Assembly (NCBI GenBank): GCA_030749225.1
Contig: JASMKO010000072.1
Span: 1 to 62,625, forward strand
Length of the DNA: 62,625 nucleotides
Direction: 5' to 3'
DNA from: Verrucomicrobiota bacterium
Lineage (GTDB): Bacteria > Verrucomicrobiota > Verrucomicrobiia > Limisphaerales > UBA1096
The position numbers and the translations under genes were made by a program. The notes under the pieces are model-generated. The model had not been told where the DNA came from and did not search any database. It was given only the letters and a program-made list of their open reading frames with translations. Positions 34,401 to 42,144 of the stretch are shown here, piece by piece (position 1 is the stretch's first letter; every line of letters starts with the position of its first letter).

Positions 34401-35718
34401 TGCGATTGAGCTTTATAACATTGGTCAGACACCGGTCGATCTCGGCGGGTGGTTTCTCAGCGACAGCGCCAACAACCTGCGCAAGTACCGCATCCCCGAC
34501 GGTACCACGATCTCACCCGGTGGCTATCTCGTATTTTACGAAAAAGCAATCCTGCTCGACAACGGAGACTTCGGTTTCTCTCTAAGTTCTGCGCGCGGAG
34601 ACGAGGTTTGGCTCACTGAAAGCGGCACGGACGGGGCGATCGTACGCTTCGCGGACAAGGTGGATTTTGGCCCGTCAGCTAACGGAGTGTCACTGGGGCG
34701 TTACCCGAACGGCACCGGTCCGCTGGTCGCACAGGTTGACTTGTCGCTCGGCTCGGCGGTTCGTGCCGGTCAGGACCCCAAGTTGGTGGACGCCTTTCGC
34801 GGCGGCGGCGGCGCACCGAACACAGGTCCGCTGGTCGGCCCGATCGTTTTAAGTGAAATCCTATACGCCCCGGCCGAGGGCATGGCCGAGTATGTCATTT
34901 TGAAAAATATTTCAGATACACCTGTACCTTTTTACGATCCGGAAAACCCAGGCAATGCCTGGCAGCTCGCCAATGCGGTCGATTTCACATTCCCAGCTAA
35001 TTTCGTACTGTCGTCCGGCAAGTCGGTTTATGTGAGTGGTGTTGAGCCGTCGATGTTGCGCTCGCAGTACGAACTCGATGCGACCACACGGGTGCTGGGG
35101 CCGTTCGACGGCAGGCTGAATAACGCAGGTGAGAGCGTGCAGTTGCTGCGGCCGGATACGCCGCAGACGCTCCCGCCAAATGTCGGCCTTGTGCCGTATA
35201 TCCTTGTTGAGAAGGTGAAGTACAGCAATATCGATCCCTGGCCTGTGATGCCGGAGCAGGGAGGTGTGCCGATCCAACGTGTAAACCTGTCGACTTACGG
35301 CAACAGCGCGCGCAACTGGGCCAAGCCGGGTGACGAACGGGACAGCGACCTCGATGGCATGCCGGACAGTTGGGAGGTGGCGAACGGGCTTGATCCGGAA
35401 AGTTCTGATGATGCCTTGCTCGATGCCGACTCCGATGGTTTTGCCAATATATATGAATACGCTGCCGGTACCGACCCGAACGATTCCACGAGCAGTTTAG
35501 CGTTGAAAATCACTCGCCTTCCCAACGGCATGTTGAGAGTGAGTTTTACGGCGGTGGAGGGGCGAAGCTACTCTCTCCAGTTCAGCCAAGCGCTTGATCA
35601 GCAGTGGGAGCCTTTGAGCAATTTCTTTCCGGAATCGAGCGGGAATGTGTCGCGCATCATCTCACCGCGCGTCAGTCGTGAGCGGTTTATCAGGCTGGTG
35701 ACTCCGGCCAACCCGTAG
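28435..35718 (+). CDS. Giant exported lamin-tail/CotH-kinase surface protein
   Basis: 2427 residues from ATG 28435 (AAGGA nine bases upstream; signal peptide ends GVRA-EQ). At least seven lamin-tail (LTD) modules can be counted by their INE/SE-(V/I)MxNP...(E)YIELYN signature, starting near residues 23, 375, 505, 625, 1815, 1972 and 2138. A galactose-binding-like domain (DDGAVYYLNGTEVGRSRMPGG) lies near 210-370. A CotH-type domain covers roughly 1055-1420, with FHWDSD-like catalytic acidic residues in QFLHWDSDLAYG. A PKD-like domain (NAAPVAVLKSQP...DARESYDPEGQ) follows near 1505-1600, and a Ca2+-binding DSDLDGMPDSW stretch near 2303. The last ~70 residues form a C-terminal domain shared with the next gene. 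Probably cell-surface attached; target unknown. Confidence 0.9.
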   Translation: MNRFLTGMNVAWACLLAFGVRAEQIVISEVMYNPRGDAPEWIELSNITATPFDIADWRLRGDAELDFPAFDGNRADEAFLGHWEKIVLTGIDPGQFRQQHGVPSSVKVFGPWTGSLPNEGGRITVRDKNGVIVCTMGYNDRGKWPVAADGTGHTLVLRDSDLVVDDWRNWSFSKRPGGTPGGDPVLGVETPVASPEVNLTSGIVLVDYGDRWKYNDQNKNLRTSWRNSNFNDASWKSGPGLLGLENSSLPAPGIKTGINKGSQLCYYFRKEFTYSSDPSEVALTIDQIIDDGAVYYLNGTEVGRSRMPGGTVSFTTSSSATVGNATEEKGVVTIEPGKLKRGKNVLAVEVHQTNTTSSDIVFGCRLSASVPASKGVVINEIYPKVGKEGYIEFYNPTDKSTDLRNYYLSDDPGNLAKRKISRSLKIGARSLATISFSAAQLSVKTPVTVYLTKPDGTTVMAAIRADVPLDGRSFGRKPTGSSEWYQFTDATPGTANMSRASLGQALSLNEVHFTAGGRVDWVELYNASEGAVDLAGLSVSTRRDFSDRTPLLGRAASRGTVVVAVDFEGRGQMPLYLLNGEKVLQAILPERPRGIGSVQAHPDGSREWFTGSTDTKGRGNSPARHENVVINEVMFNPPGDHRGGEYIELYNRDTEPIDLSGWRFVDGVNFAFPSGTTIAAGGYLVIAANTAYIRRVYQLENVLGNYDGELSNPGELLRLEDAYGNLADEVDYRNRGDWPSWTKGSGSSMELANPWTDNRLPSAWRDSDETNKSVFRQYTTTGRYRQLKTMGSATDYRELHLHLVGDSEIALSEIEAVSSRTKKNALKNANKMSTSGTSANGWLAQGNHWATYMDGSELHLISDGHGDNRPNRMEIDMTADVRRNDDLTIRFKARWIRGNPRLIAWTWDKSVAGSFLIEIPENLGTPGKRNSTYKAKTPPQVDGIIHSPAVPTSSQSVRVTARVTSFDPLASVKLRHRADSSNNTGAWKSRTMYDDGSRGGDEVAGDGLYTATLTEYRTNSRRVQFYVEAKTTGGASHQQPKLGPALPALYVVDNRKPKTDLRNVRLVVSEYDMGAISNGGSSKYKYNFPRLSNHYFNATFISNEKDIRYNCEMRNSGSPWTRGNHVNRGKWKIPNDRRFRGKYKLSWDDDANGRVSRNRLTRYMLYLMGHVVNENEMIWFTVNSNSPQMREEVEPVANDFLNRNFTDGVKGNLYRIDDEWWFTDGWSRQNRNADWRYKSSDNPGRYRSEWMKRTNEWEDDYSALINLFRTVSKSYKQEQVERLVDPHQTMIMSMVRGYIDDWDSFSLRRGKNGYFYQRHDDGKFQFLHWDSDLAYGNASAKLYQGMPGFSSYIVKWYNKRLFYSYLVEFTENYTYNSPRMNAWLAAEERVSSSYSSRASEYKNFFSARRNTVKSELGTNFSRKKFEITTNQGGAMNSTSDRLDLKGTSPYGVINLRVEGHPEAQPVWTGITNWAIKGIQLHEGKQTVKVLGTDQWGSIRSQDEIKINKSGNAAPVAVLKSQPASWNVPTDSVLRLDARESYDPEGQALVFDWSASDLDQIDLRPLGQARAEAVFARPGLYGFTVKVTDEEGKASRVEREAAVYGTTGFSGFTDPILEDYWSAANVTPRRNFTPDVWYSLDDVAGWLELQVLNLMAKPLAKSVPSYPYISRKLPEETDWALQTKLRLVSRQFGDYDSGLMVILGRDGNKTRYTFGFNDGMNLMAKKVSATGRMTTLNSKPIALEEIVVRIVREGDKLVFEWKVDDAWETFTTLTIEPDLPALNGGIFLATEKEQSIRVGFDYAMLIDPSAVSPLKGNLRLSEIMYNPIGGDAFEYVELVNVSSSAVNLRDAQFDRGITYRFGSVSLESGERIIVAKNRESFLSRYGTVGIRLAAGEFEGRLRNGGETIALIDSNGDLVFSVGYSDGGAWPGRADGNGSSLEVIDPRLDLNSPANWNSSIRYNGTPGGGVGQAPMVVINEVLAHSDAPLEDAIELYNIGQTPVDLGGWFLSDSANNLRKYRIPDGTTISPGGYLVFYEKAILLDNGDFGFSLSSARGDEVWLTESGTDGAIVRFADKVDFGPSANGVSLGRYPNGTGPLVAQVDLSLGSAVRAGQDPKLVDAFRGGGGAPNTGPLVGPIVLSEILYAPAEGMAEYVILKNISDTPVPFYDPENPGNAWQLANAVDFTFPANFVLSSGKSVYVSGVEPSMLRSQYELDATTRVLGPFDGRLNNAGESVQLLRPDTPQTLPPNVGLVPYILVEKVKYSNIDPWPVMPEQGGVPIQRVNLSTYGNSARNWAKPGDERDSDLDGMPDSWEVANGLDPESSDDALLDADSDGFANIYEYAAGTDPNDSTSSLALKITRLPNGMLRVSFTAVEGRSYSLQFSQALDQQWEPLSNFFPESSGNVSRIISPRVSRERFIRLVTPANP
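29936..29949. repeat. Palindrome CGCTTGGCCAAGCG
   Basis: Full 14-base palindrome within the giant surface-protein gene, read as Leu-Gly-Gln-Ala-Leu inside the protein and not in a signal peptide. Confidence 0.9.
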
Positions 35719-35725
35719 TGCGTCG

Positions 35726-38700
35726 ATGAGTTGCCTTCGACTTCGAATCATCATCGTACTTGCCTTCACATGGCCTCGCGGTGTGCTTGCTGAAGTCGTC
35801 ATCAACGAGATACATTACGACGCCGATCCGAAAACGGATGCGGTCGAGTTTGTTGAACTACACAATAGCGGTGACGCTGTTGTCGATCTGTCCGCCTGGC
35901 GTTTCTCCAGCGGCATCCAGTTTACTTTTCCGGCGAACACAATTCTCAGGTCAAGAGCTTATCTTGTGGTGGCTGAAGATCCCGCGGAACTGCGGCGCAA
36001 GTTCAAGCTGAATGCCTCCGCTGTGTTTGGCCCATATGTCAACCGGCTATCAAACGGTGAGACATTGACGCTGCGCGACGCGGTAGATCAGCGCGTTGAC
36101 CGCGTAGACTACCGCTCCGGTTTTCCCTGGCCCACGGCTGCGAGCGGCGCAGGCAGTTCGATGGAACTGATCCATCCGAACCTTGAGAACGACCTGGGTG
36201 GATCGTGGCGTTCATCTGGTATGCAAGTTGTTACTGGTGAACCTTTTTCTTTCATAACCGCAGGCCGTTCAGGCTGGCGATATCGCGAAGGAACCAGCGA
36301 GGCGTCTTCGCCTCGGTCCGCCTGGCGCAAACTGGATTTCAGCGAGGACAACAGTTGGAAAAACGGTCGCGCACCAATCGGCTACGGCGATGGCGACGAC
36401 CGGACGACGATCTCGATGCAGAACAATTTTTCATCCGTGTATCTGCGCCGGGTGTTCGATGTGAAGGCTGGCGAAATTCCAGCGCGCCTAGTATTGCGGG
36501 TGTACGTCGACGACGGCGCTGTGGTGTGGATCAACGGCAAGGAGGTCGCGCGGGTCAGTGTCCCCGGTGGAGCGCTGCTGTACAACTCTTTTGCAAGCAA
36601 TCATGAGGCCGCTTGGGAGGAGTTTGAACTATCGAATCCGGCGGAGATGCTGAACCTAGGCAGGAACATCATCGCCATCCATGCGCTGAACACCACGCTG
36701 GGCAGCAGCGATTTCTCGATCGATGCCGAGTTGCGCACGCCGGATCCTGGTGAAATTTCAGGCAACCCAACCCCCGCTGCGGCCAATTCCGTATTCGCCG
36801 CGAATGCGCCACCCCAAACGCGGCAGGTGAAACATGAGCCGCGGCAGCCGAAAGCCAACGAATCGGTGCGCGTGAGCGCCAAGGCGACCGACCCGGATGG
36901 TGTGCTCTCCGTGACTTTGCTTTACCAGGCGGTTCGGCCCGGAAATTACATTCGGAAAACAGACAGCGCGTTTGACCAAGGTTGGAGGGCATTGCCTATG
37001 GCCGACGGTGCGGCGGGTGATTCGGTTTTCTCGGTGACAATTCCGCGAAGCGTGCAGACGCATCGCACCCTGGTGCGCTACCGGATTCGCGTCGAGGACA
37101 AACTCGGCAATGCGGTCACTTTGCCATACGTCGACGATGGACAGCCGAACTTCGCCTACTTCTGCTACAACGGCGTGCCAGGTTGGACCGGTTCGGACCG
37201 GATCAACGGCAAAAAGGAAACGTTTCCGCCCGGCGTGATGGCGTCTCTGCCGACGTACCACTTGATTGCGAATGCGACCGACGTTGCCAACTCCCAATAC
37301 AACGGGTCGTTTGACACGGTGCATTTCAACGGGACACTGGTTTATGACGGGAAGGTCTACGACCACATCGAGTTCCGGAACCGCGGCGAGTTTTCAACCT
37401 ACGTCTCCGGCAAGAACAAGTGGCGGCTTTATTTCAACCGCACGCGCGGGCTGGAGGCCCGGGACAACTACGGCAGGAAATACGCCCAGCCAAAAAAAAC
37501 GATCAACCTTAACGGATGCGCCTCGCCGTGGATGCCAGTCAACCGAGGCATGGCCGGGATGGAGGAGGCGATCGGGTTCAAGTTGTACAACTTGGCCGGT
37601 GGCCTCGCGCCCAAGACACACTTTGTGCATTTTCGCGTGATCGATGATGCCGAGGAGGCGCCGACCGGGCGGCGCAACGCCCAGTATGAGGGTGACCTGT
37701 GGGGGCTCTACCTTTATGTCGAGCACACAGACAGCCGGTTTCTCGTGGAGCACGGACTGCCAGACGGCAATGTGTACAAGATCGAGAGTGGCAACGGCGA
37801 CAAGCGCAACCAGGGGCCGACGCAGTCCGTCTCGGCATCGGACTGGAACAGTTTTCGCAGTGGTTACGGCCGATCGCAGTCGCTTCAGTGGTGGCGCGAC
37901 AATTTGCATCTGCCGACCTACTACACGTTCCGCTGCGTGAACCGGATCATCAGCAACGTCGACATCCGGGAGGGCTGGAACAAGGTGTTTTACCATCACC
38001 CGGACGGCCATTGGCACCCGGTGCCGTGGGACCTGGACATGCTGATCATTCCGGAGACGCATTGGCAGGGGGCGATCAACATCGAGCGTTGCCTCAGTCG
38101 TCACAAGGCGCTGAAGATCGAGTTCAAGAACCGCGCCCGCGAACTGCTCGACCTTCTTCTGGATGATGCCTCGCCGACCGGCGGTCAGATCGGCCAGTTC
38201 ATCGACGAGCACGCGCGCTTCATCAACCCGCCGGGCGAGCCGCTGACGTTTGTTGACGTTGACCAGTTCATGTGGAACTACCACCCGCGGACGGCCGGGA
38301 GCCATCGCGGGCAGTTTTACGTGTCGCCCAAGAGCCAGGGCAACCGGGGCGGCACATGGACGCGACGGCTAAAGACGAAGGACTTCGAGGGCATGATGCT
38401 GCATATGCTCGGGTTCATGACCGACACCGATCCCGGCCGGTGGAGCATTGGCGACGGCGATCCGCGAGGCTACGGCTACAACTACCTCGAGCACGAGGCC
38501 AAGTTCACCGACATCCCGGACACCCCGGTGATCACCTTTGCCGGCCCAGAGGGATTCCCGTTGGACGAGCTGCGGTTCGAGAGCAGCCCGTTTAAGCCGG
38601 GGCGGTCGACGAACAACAAGACATTCACCGGTATCCAATGGCGGCTGGCGGAGGTGTCCAATCCCGAGACGCCCCATTTCGTGCCGGCCAAACCTTGGAA

Positions 38701-39598
38701 GTATGAGCTCAATCCGGTTTGGGAACTGGAGGACGGCGAGTTGGTCCGGACCGTGGCAGTCCCGCAGAGCGTCATCCGTCAGGGCGGCACATACCGTGCC
38801 CGTGTCCGGATGCGAAACGGCACGATGGCGTGGAGCCACTGGTCGGCACCTGTCGATTTTGTAGCCGGTGAGCCGAATCTGGCGGGTATCCGTCAGAATC
38901 TCGTGTTCAGTGAGATCATGTACAATCCGATTGGCCAAGAGGGCGTGAACGGTGGCGAGTTCGAGTTTCTCGAGTTAAAGAACATCGGCGACTCGTCGCT
39001 GGACTTGAGCGGCCTTTTTTTCAGCAGTGGCATCGAGTTCGTGTTTCCGGAGGGAACCACGATTGGCAGCGGCGAAACCTTGCTGTTGGGAAGGAACCGG
39101 GCGGTGTTGCAGAGCCGGTACCCCGGCCTGGCCGTGGACGGCATCTACCAGGGCCAACTGGCCAACGAGGGGGAGAGGGTCACGCTGTCGGCCGGCCTTG
39201 GTGTGCCGGTGTTCAGCGTGACGTATGATGACGCCGCGCCGTGGCCGGAGCAGGCGGATGGCCAAGGCCATTCCCTGACCGCCGATGCGGCGGGCGAGCT
39301 GGGTTTTCGGGCTAGTTCGATTCCCGGCGGTACGCCCGGCCGGGACGACCCCGGTTTGGCCAAGCCGATGGATGACCTACTCCTGACGGTGACGCGTTTG
39401 CCGAACGGCATGTTGCGGGTGGGATTCAATTCGCAGATGGGTCGGAGTTACTCGCTGCAGGCCACGCAGGCGCTTGGTCAGACGTGGCAGTCGTTGAGCC
39501 ATTTCCATCCAAAAACTAACGGAACGGTGTCCCGCATCATTTCTCCGAGGGTGACACGAGTGCGTTTTTTCAGGCTGGTCACGCCAGCCCGCCCTTAG
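35726..39598 (+). CDS. Second large lamin-tail/CotH-kinase surface protein
   Basis: 1290 residues, starting eight bases after the stop of the preceding giant gene, so the two form an operon. The signal peptide is IIIVLAFTWPRGVLA-E. Order of domains: LTD (VINEIHYDADP...EFVELHN, 22-150), a galactose-binding-like domain (DDGAVVWINGKEVARVSVPGG, ~175-340), a CotH domain (~515-800; DHIEFRNRGEFS, LYLYVEHTDSRFL, PVPWDLDML), a linker, a second LTD (FSEIMYNPIGQEGVNGGEFE, ~1075-1200) and the shared C-terminal domain (LPNGMLRVGF...SYSLQATQ...FFRLVTPARP). Family knowledge: CotH in spores is a protein kinase; its role in these exported proteins is unproven. Convergent with clpP, one base apart. Confidence 0.9.
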   Translation: MSCLRLRIIIVLAFTWPRGVLAEVVINEIHYDADPKTDAVEFVELHNSGDAVVDLSAWRFSSGIQFTFPANTILRSRAYLVVAEDPAELRRKFKLNASAVFGPYVNRLSNGETLTLRDAVDQRVDRVDYRSGFPWPTAASGAGSSMELIHPNLENDLGGSWRSSGMQVVTGEPFSFITAGRSGWRYREGTSEASSPRSAWRKLDFSEDNSWKNGRAPIGYGDGDDRTTISMQNNFSSVYLRRVFDVKAGEIPARLVLRVYVDDGAVVWINGKEVARVSVPGGALLYNSFASNHEAAWEEFELSNPAEMLNLGRNIIAIHALNTTLGSSDFSIDAELRTPDPGEISGNPTPAAANSVFAANAPPQTRQVKHEPRQPKANESVRVSAKATDPDGVLSVTLLYQAVRPGNYIRKTDSAFDQGWRALPMADGAAGDSVFSVTIPRSVQTHRTLVRYRIRVEDKLGNAVTLPYVDDGQPNFAYFCYNGVPGWTGSDRINGKKETFPPGVMASLPTYHLIANATDVANSQYNGSFDTVHFNGTLVYDGKVYDHIEFRNRGEFSTYVSGKNKWRLYFNRTRGLEARDNYGRKYAQPKKTINLNGCASPWMPVNRGMAGMEEAIGFKLYNLAGGLAPKTHFVHFRVIDDAEEAPTGRRNAQYEGDLWGLYLYVEHTDSRFLVEHGLPDGNVYKIESGNGDKRNQGPTQSVSASDWNSFRSGYGRSQSLQWWRDNLHLPTYYTFRCVNRIISNVDIREGWNKVFYHHPDGHWHPVPWDLDMLIIPETHWQGAINIERCLSRHKALKIEFKNRARELLDLLLDDASPTGGQIGQFIDEHARFINPPGEPLTFVDVDQFMWNYHPRTAGSHRGQFYVSPKSQGNRGGTWTRRLKTKDFEGMMLHMLGFMTDTDPGRWSIGDGDPRGYGYNYLEHEAKFTDIPDTPVITFAGPEGFPLDELRFESSPFKPGRSTNNKTFTGIQWRLAEVSNPETPHFVPAKPWKYELNPVWELEDGELVRTVAVPQSVIRQGGTYRARVRMRNGTMAWSHWSAPVDFVAGEPNLAGIRQNLVFSEIMYNPIGQEGVNGGEFEFLELKNIGDSSLDLSGLFFSSGIEFVFPEGTTIGSGETLLLGRNRAVLQSRYPGLAVDGIYQGQLANEGERVTLSAGLGVPVFSVTYDDAAPWPEQADGQGHSLTADAAGELGFRASSIPGGTPGRDDPGLAKPMDDLLLTVTRLPNGMLRVGFNSQMGRSYSLQATQALGQTWQSLSHFHPKTNGTVSRIISPRVTRVRFFRLVTPARP

Positions 39599-39599
39599 A

Positions 39600-40172
39600 T
39601 TAGAGTTCGTCGTGCGATTGGATGATCTTCCCGACTAGGCCGTACTCCTTGGCTTCCTCGGGCGTCATCCAAAAGTTGCGGTCGGTGTCCTTGGCGATCG
39701 TCTTGAGCGGCTGGCCGGTTTGCTCGGCGAAAATCTGGTTGAGGCGCTCGCGCATCTTGACGATCTGCTCCGCCTCGATGCTGATGTCCGACGCTTGGCC
39801 GCCGACGCCGCCGCTCGGCTGGTGCAGCATGTAGCGCGTGTTGGGCAGGCTGAAGCGATCCTCCACCGGCGGGGCGGCATAGATGAGCGCCCCGGCGCTG
39901 GCGACCCAGCCAGTGCCGACAACCCGCACGCGCGGCTTCACGAATCGGATCATGTCGTGGATGCTGTCGCCCGACTCCACGTGGCCACCGGGCGAGTTGA
40001 CGAATACCGTGATGTCGTCGTCCGAGTCAGCGGCGAGCAGCTGAAGCTTGGTGCAAAATTCGCGTGCCACTTTCTGGTTGATCTCGCCGTAAAGCATAAC
40101 GGTCCGCGACTTGAGAAGCAGCTCCTCAAGCTTGTTCAGGGAATTCTTTTCGTCCTTGTTGTCCTTGCTCAT
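39600..40172 (-). CDS. clpP: ATP-dependent Clp protease proteolytic subunit
   Basis: 190 residues from ATG 40172; the open frame extends further upstream but into the kinase gene. The ClpP fold is clear: FVNSPGGHVESGDSIHDMI, catalytic Ser in GWVASAGALI, His in RYMLHQPSGG and Asp in AKDTDRNFW. There is no propeptide to speak of (MSKDNKDEKN start). It degrades unfolded proteins with a Clp ATPase, which is not encoded here, so it is probably one of several ClpP paralogues. A 77-bp gap separates it from the kinase gene upstream. Confidence 0.9.
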   Translation of the reverse strand: MSKDNKDEKNSLNKLEELLLKSRTVMLYGEINQKVAREFCTKLQLLAADSDDDITVFVNSPGGHVESGDSIHDMIRFVKPRVRVVGTGWVASAGALIYAAPPVEDRFSLPNTRYMLHQPSGGVGGQASDISIEAEQIVKMRERLNQIFAEQTGQPLKTIAKDTDRNFWMTPEEAKEYGLVGKIIQSHDEL

Positions 40173-40249
40173 CGTGGAGACGCGCGGCCTGCGCCGCGCG
40201 AGGCCGGGAGATTGCGTGCAACCCACCCCAGTGTAAAGCGGGAATCTGT

Positions 40250-41134
40250 TTAACTGCCCGGCAGCAACTCGGCGGGAAGCGGTGGGGTGGCGCCTTTGCG
40301 GGAGGCGACGAATGCCCCGAGCCGGTTGGCCAGGTCGACTGTCTTTTGGAGCGGCCAACGGCGAACCGCCCCGTGCAGGATTGCCGCGCTGCAGGCGTCG
40401 CCCGCGCCGACCGGATCGGCGTCCGGCTCCGGGGCGAAATGCGCCGGTTGGCCAACCACGACCGAGTCGGCAGTGTGCAGCACAGTCCCGTCCCGTCCCC
40501 GTGTCAGGACGAACAGGTCGAGGTTGAAGCGCCCAATCAGTGCTGGGATCGGCTCCGCTTGGCCAAGGCCGAGCAGCGGGGCGGCCTTGGCCAGCTCTGT
40601 TTCGTTCATCTTGACTATGGAAGCGGTGCGGTAACCGGCCTCTAGCCGCTCCGCCGAGAAATAATCCTGCCGCAGGTTGAGGTCGAACAGTCGCACAGCT
40701 TGGCTGGCGGTGGCGAATTGCTGAATTGTCGAGTGCGCTGGCTCGAGCCGTTGGCCCAGCGTGCCGAAGCAGACAGCGTCGCACTGTTTGGCCAAGCTGG
40801 CGAGCGACTCATCCCAGGAGAGCCGGTCCCATGCGACGTTGCGGACAATGTCATACTCCGGTTCGCCATCCCTCATGGTGACTTCGACCGTGCCGGTCGG
40901 GGCGTCGGGGTCGCGTTGGATAAAGGCTGTGTCAATGCCGCGCGTCGTCAAGTCGTCGAGCACCATTTGGCCAAGTGCGTCGTTGCCAATGCGGCTGGCC
41001 ACCACAGCGTGGTTGCCAAGTTGGTGCGCCTGGACGGCGGCGTTGAGCGGCGCGCCGCCGAGCGCCGGGCCGGTGGGGAGCAAATCGTATAGAGCCTCGC
41101 CCAAGCCGACGATGAGTGGAGGCGAGTCGCTCAT
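40250..41134 (-). CDS. PfkB-family sugar kinase (fructokinase-like)
   Basis: 294 residues. The N-terminal GLGEALYDLLPTGPALGGAPLNAA and C-terminal DPVGAGDACSAAILHG (GAGD catalytic motif) define the PfkB family, and the first motif favours fructokinase-like members. It would phosphorylate a cytosolic sugar. Its ATG overlaps the FkbM gene's stop codon by four bases (ATGA), so the two are translationally coupled. The gene holds four TTGGCCAA palindromes (40448, 40559, 40788, 40967), the densest group in the window. Confidence 0.88.
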   Translation of the reverse strand: MSDSPPLIVGLGEALYDLLPTGPALGGAPLNAAVQAHQLGNHAVVASRIGNDALGQMVLDDLTTRGIDTAFIQRDPDAPTGTVEVTMRDGEPEYDIVRNVAWDRLSWDESLASLAKQCDAVCFGTLGQRLEPAHSTIQQFATASQAVRLFDLNLRQDYFSAERLEAGYRTASIVKMNETELAKAAPLLGLGQAEPIPALIGRFNLDLFVLTRGRDGTVLHTADSVVVGQPAHFAPEPDADPVGAGDACSAAILHGAVRRWPLQKTVDLANRLGAFVASRKGATPPLPAELLPGS

Positions 41135-42039
41135 CGAAGCGTTGAGGCCTGCAGCAGCACCGGGCGTGGCTTGGTGGTCCAGAACGAAAAGCCCTTGAGC
41201 CGCAGCCGGTATTCCGGGCGGATGTCGCGCAGCCGGGCGATCATCTGCTCGGCGTGGTCTTCGACGTGATATGTCGTGATTGCTAGTTGCGGCGCGCCGT
41301 TGCGGAGTTGTTCCTCCGCGCCTAGCAGCACGTCGAGATCCGCGCCCTCGGCGTCGGCCTTGATGAGGTCGCTTGGGCCAAGCGCGAGTTCGTGGTTGCG
41401 GCAGTAGTCGTCGATGCTTGTGACCGGAACGGCGCCATCGTGCGGCGTGCCGCTTGGCAGGTAGTCGAGGTAACCGGCATCCGGGTTGCCGTCGTCGACC
41501 ATGCGCGCCTGGCCGCTTCGGCTGCCGACACCGCTACGCTCGATGACGATGCCGTCGATTAGTCCGTTGGCCTCAGCACCGCGTCTGAGCAGAGCGGCCA
41601 TCCTCTCGTTCGGTTCGAAACAGACCACGCGTTTGGCCAAGCCGTCTCGGAGCGCGCGAAACGCAAACAGTCCTTCGCAGGAACCGACGTCGAGCACAGT
41701 GCTGTCCGGCGAGAGTCGGATTGGCAGGGTGGTGTAATTGTGAGGGTTGGCGGTGGAAAACTCCTGCTCGATGACAAAATGCAGGTTTTGATCCGGCTCG
41801 CTGGGCCAAAAGAAATTGAGCCCGCTGTCACGCAGCCGCACCTGCCAGGCATCATCGGTCTGGGTCATCTCGGCTTCATTGCCCAGGCTCCTGGCCGCTG
41901 CCTGGCTGTGCAGCCGCGCTGGGAGGATTACCCTGCCAAGCTGCATCCGTGCGTCCCCAAGGGCGAACCGGCCATGGAGTTTCTGTTGACGCCGCCACTC
42001 GATCCAGCAGCGCAGGGCCTGGGTGAGGGGGTTTTTCAT
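41131..42039 (-). CDS. FkbM-family methyltransferase
   Basis: 302 residues. The SAM-binding segment VLDVGSCEGLFAFRAL is followed by CFEPNERMAALLRRGA, SIDDYCRNHEL and DLIKADAEGADLDVLLGAEE, the standard FkbM signature, and a C-terminal ITTYHVEDHAEQM. FkbM enzymes methylate hydroxyls of polyketides or surface sugars. It is divergent from a CmcI-like methyltransferase and coupled to a sugar kinase, so action on a surface glycan is a reasonable guess. Confidence 0.85.
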   Translation of the reverse strand: MKNPLTQALRCWIEWRRQQKLHGRFALGDARMQLGRVILPARLHSQAAARSLGNEAEMTQTDDAWQVRLRDSGLNFFWPSEPDQNLHFVIEQEFSTANPHNYTTLPIRLSPDSTVLDVGSCEGLFAFRALRDGLAKRVVCFEPNERMAALLRRGAEANGLIDGIVIERSGVGSRSGQARMVDDGNPDAGYLDYLPSGTPHDGAVPVTSIDDYCRNHELALGPSDLIKADAEGADLDVLLGAEEQLRNGAPQLAITTYHVEDHAEQMIARLRDIRPEYRLRLKGFSFWTTKPRPVLLQASTLR

Positions 42040-42109
42040 GGGTCAGCCGGCGAGAGGGGAGGGCACACGATGATTGCCACTGCAAGGTTTTCACCATACG
42101 GTTTGCGCC

Positions 42110-42133
42110 CCGGCGGAACCGGTTTTCCGCCGG
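42110..42133. promoter_or_regulatory. Perfect hairpin in the divergent control region
   Basis: CCGGCGGAA pairs perfectly with TTCCGCCGG (9-bp stem, 6-base loop CCGGTT), twelve bases before the ATG at 42145. It may be an operator or a leader structure for one of the two divergent methyltransferase genes; no T-run follows on either side. Confidence 0.4.
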
Positions 42134-42144
42134 TCTGGATCGAA

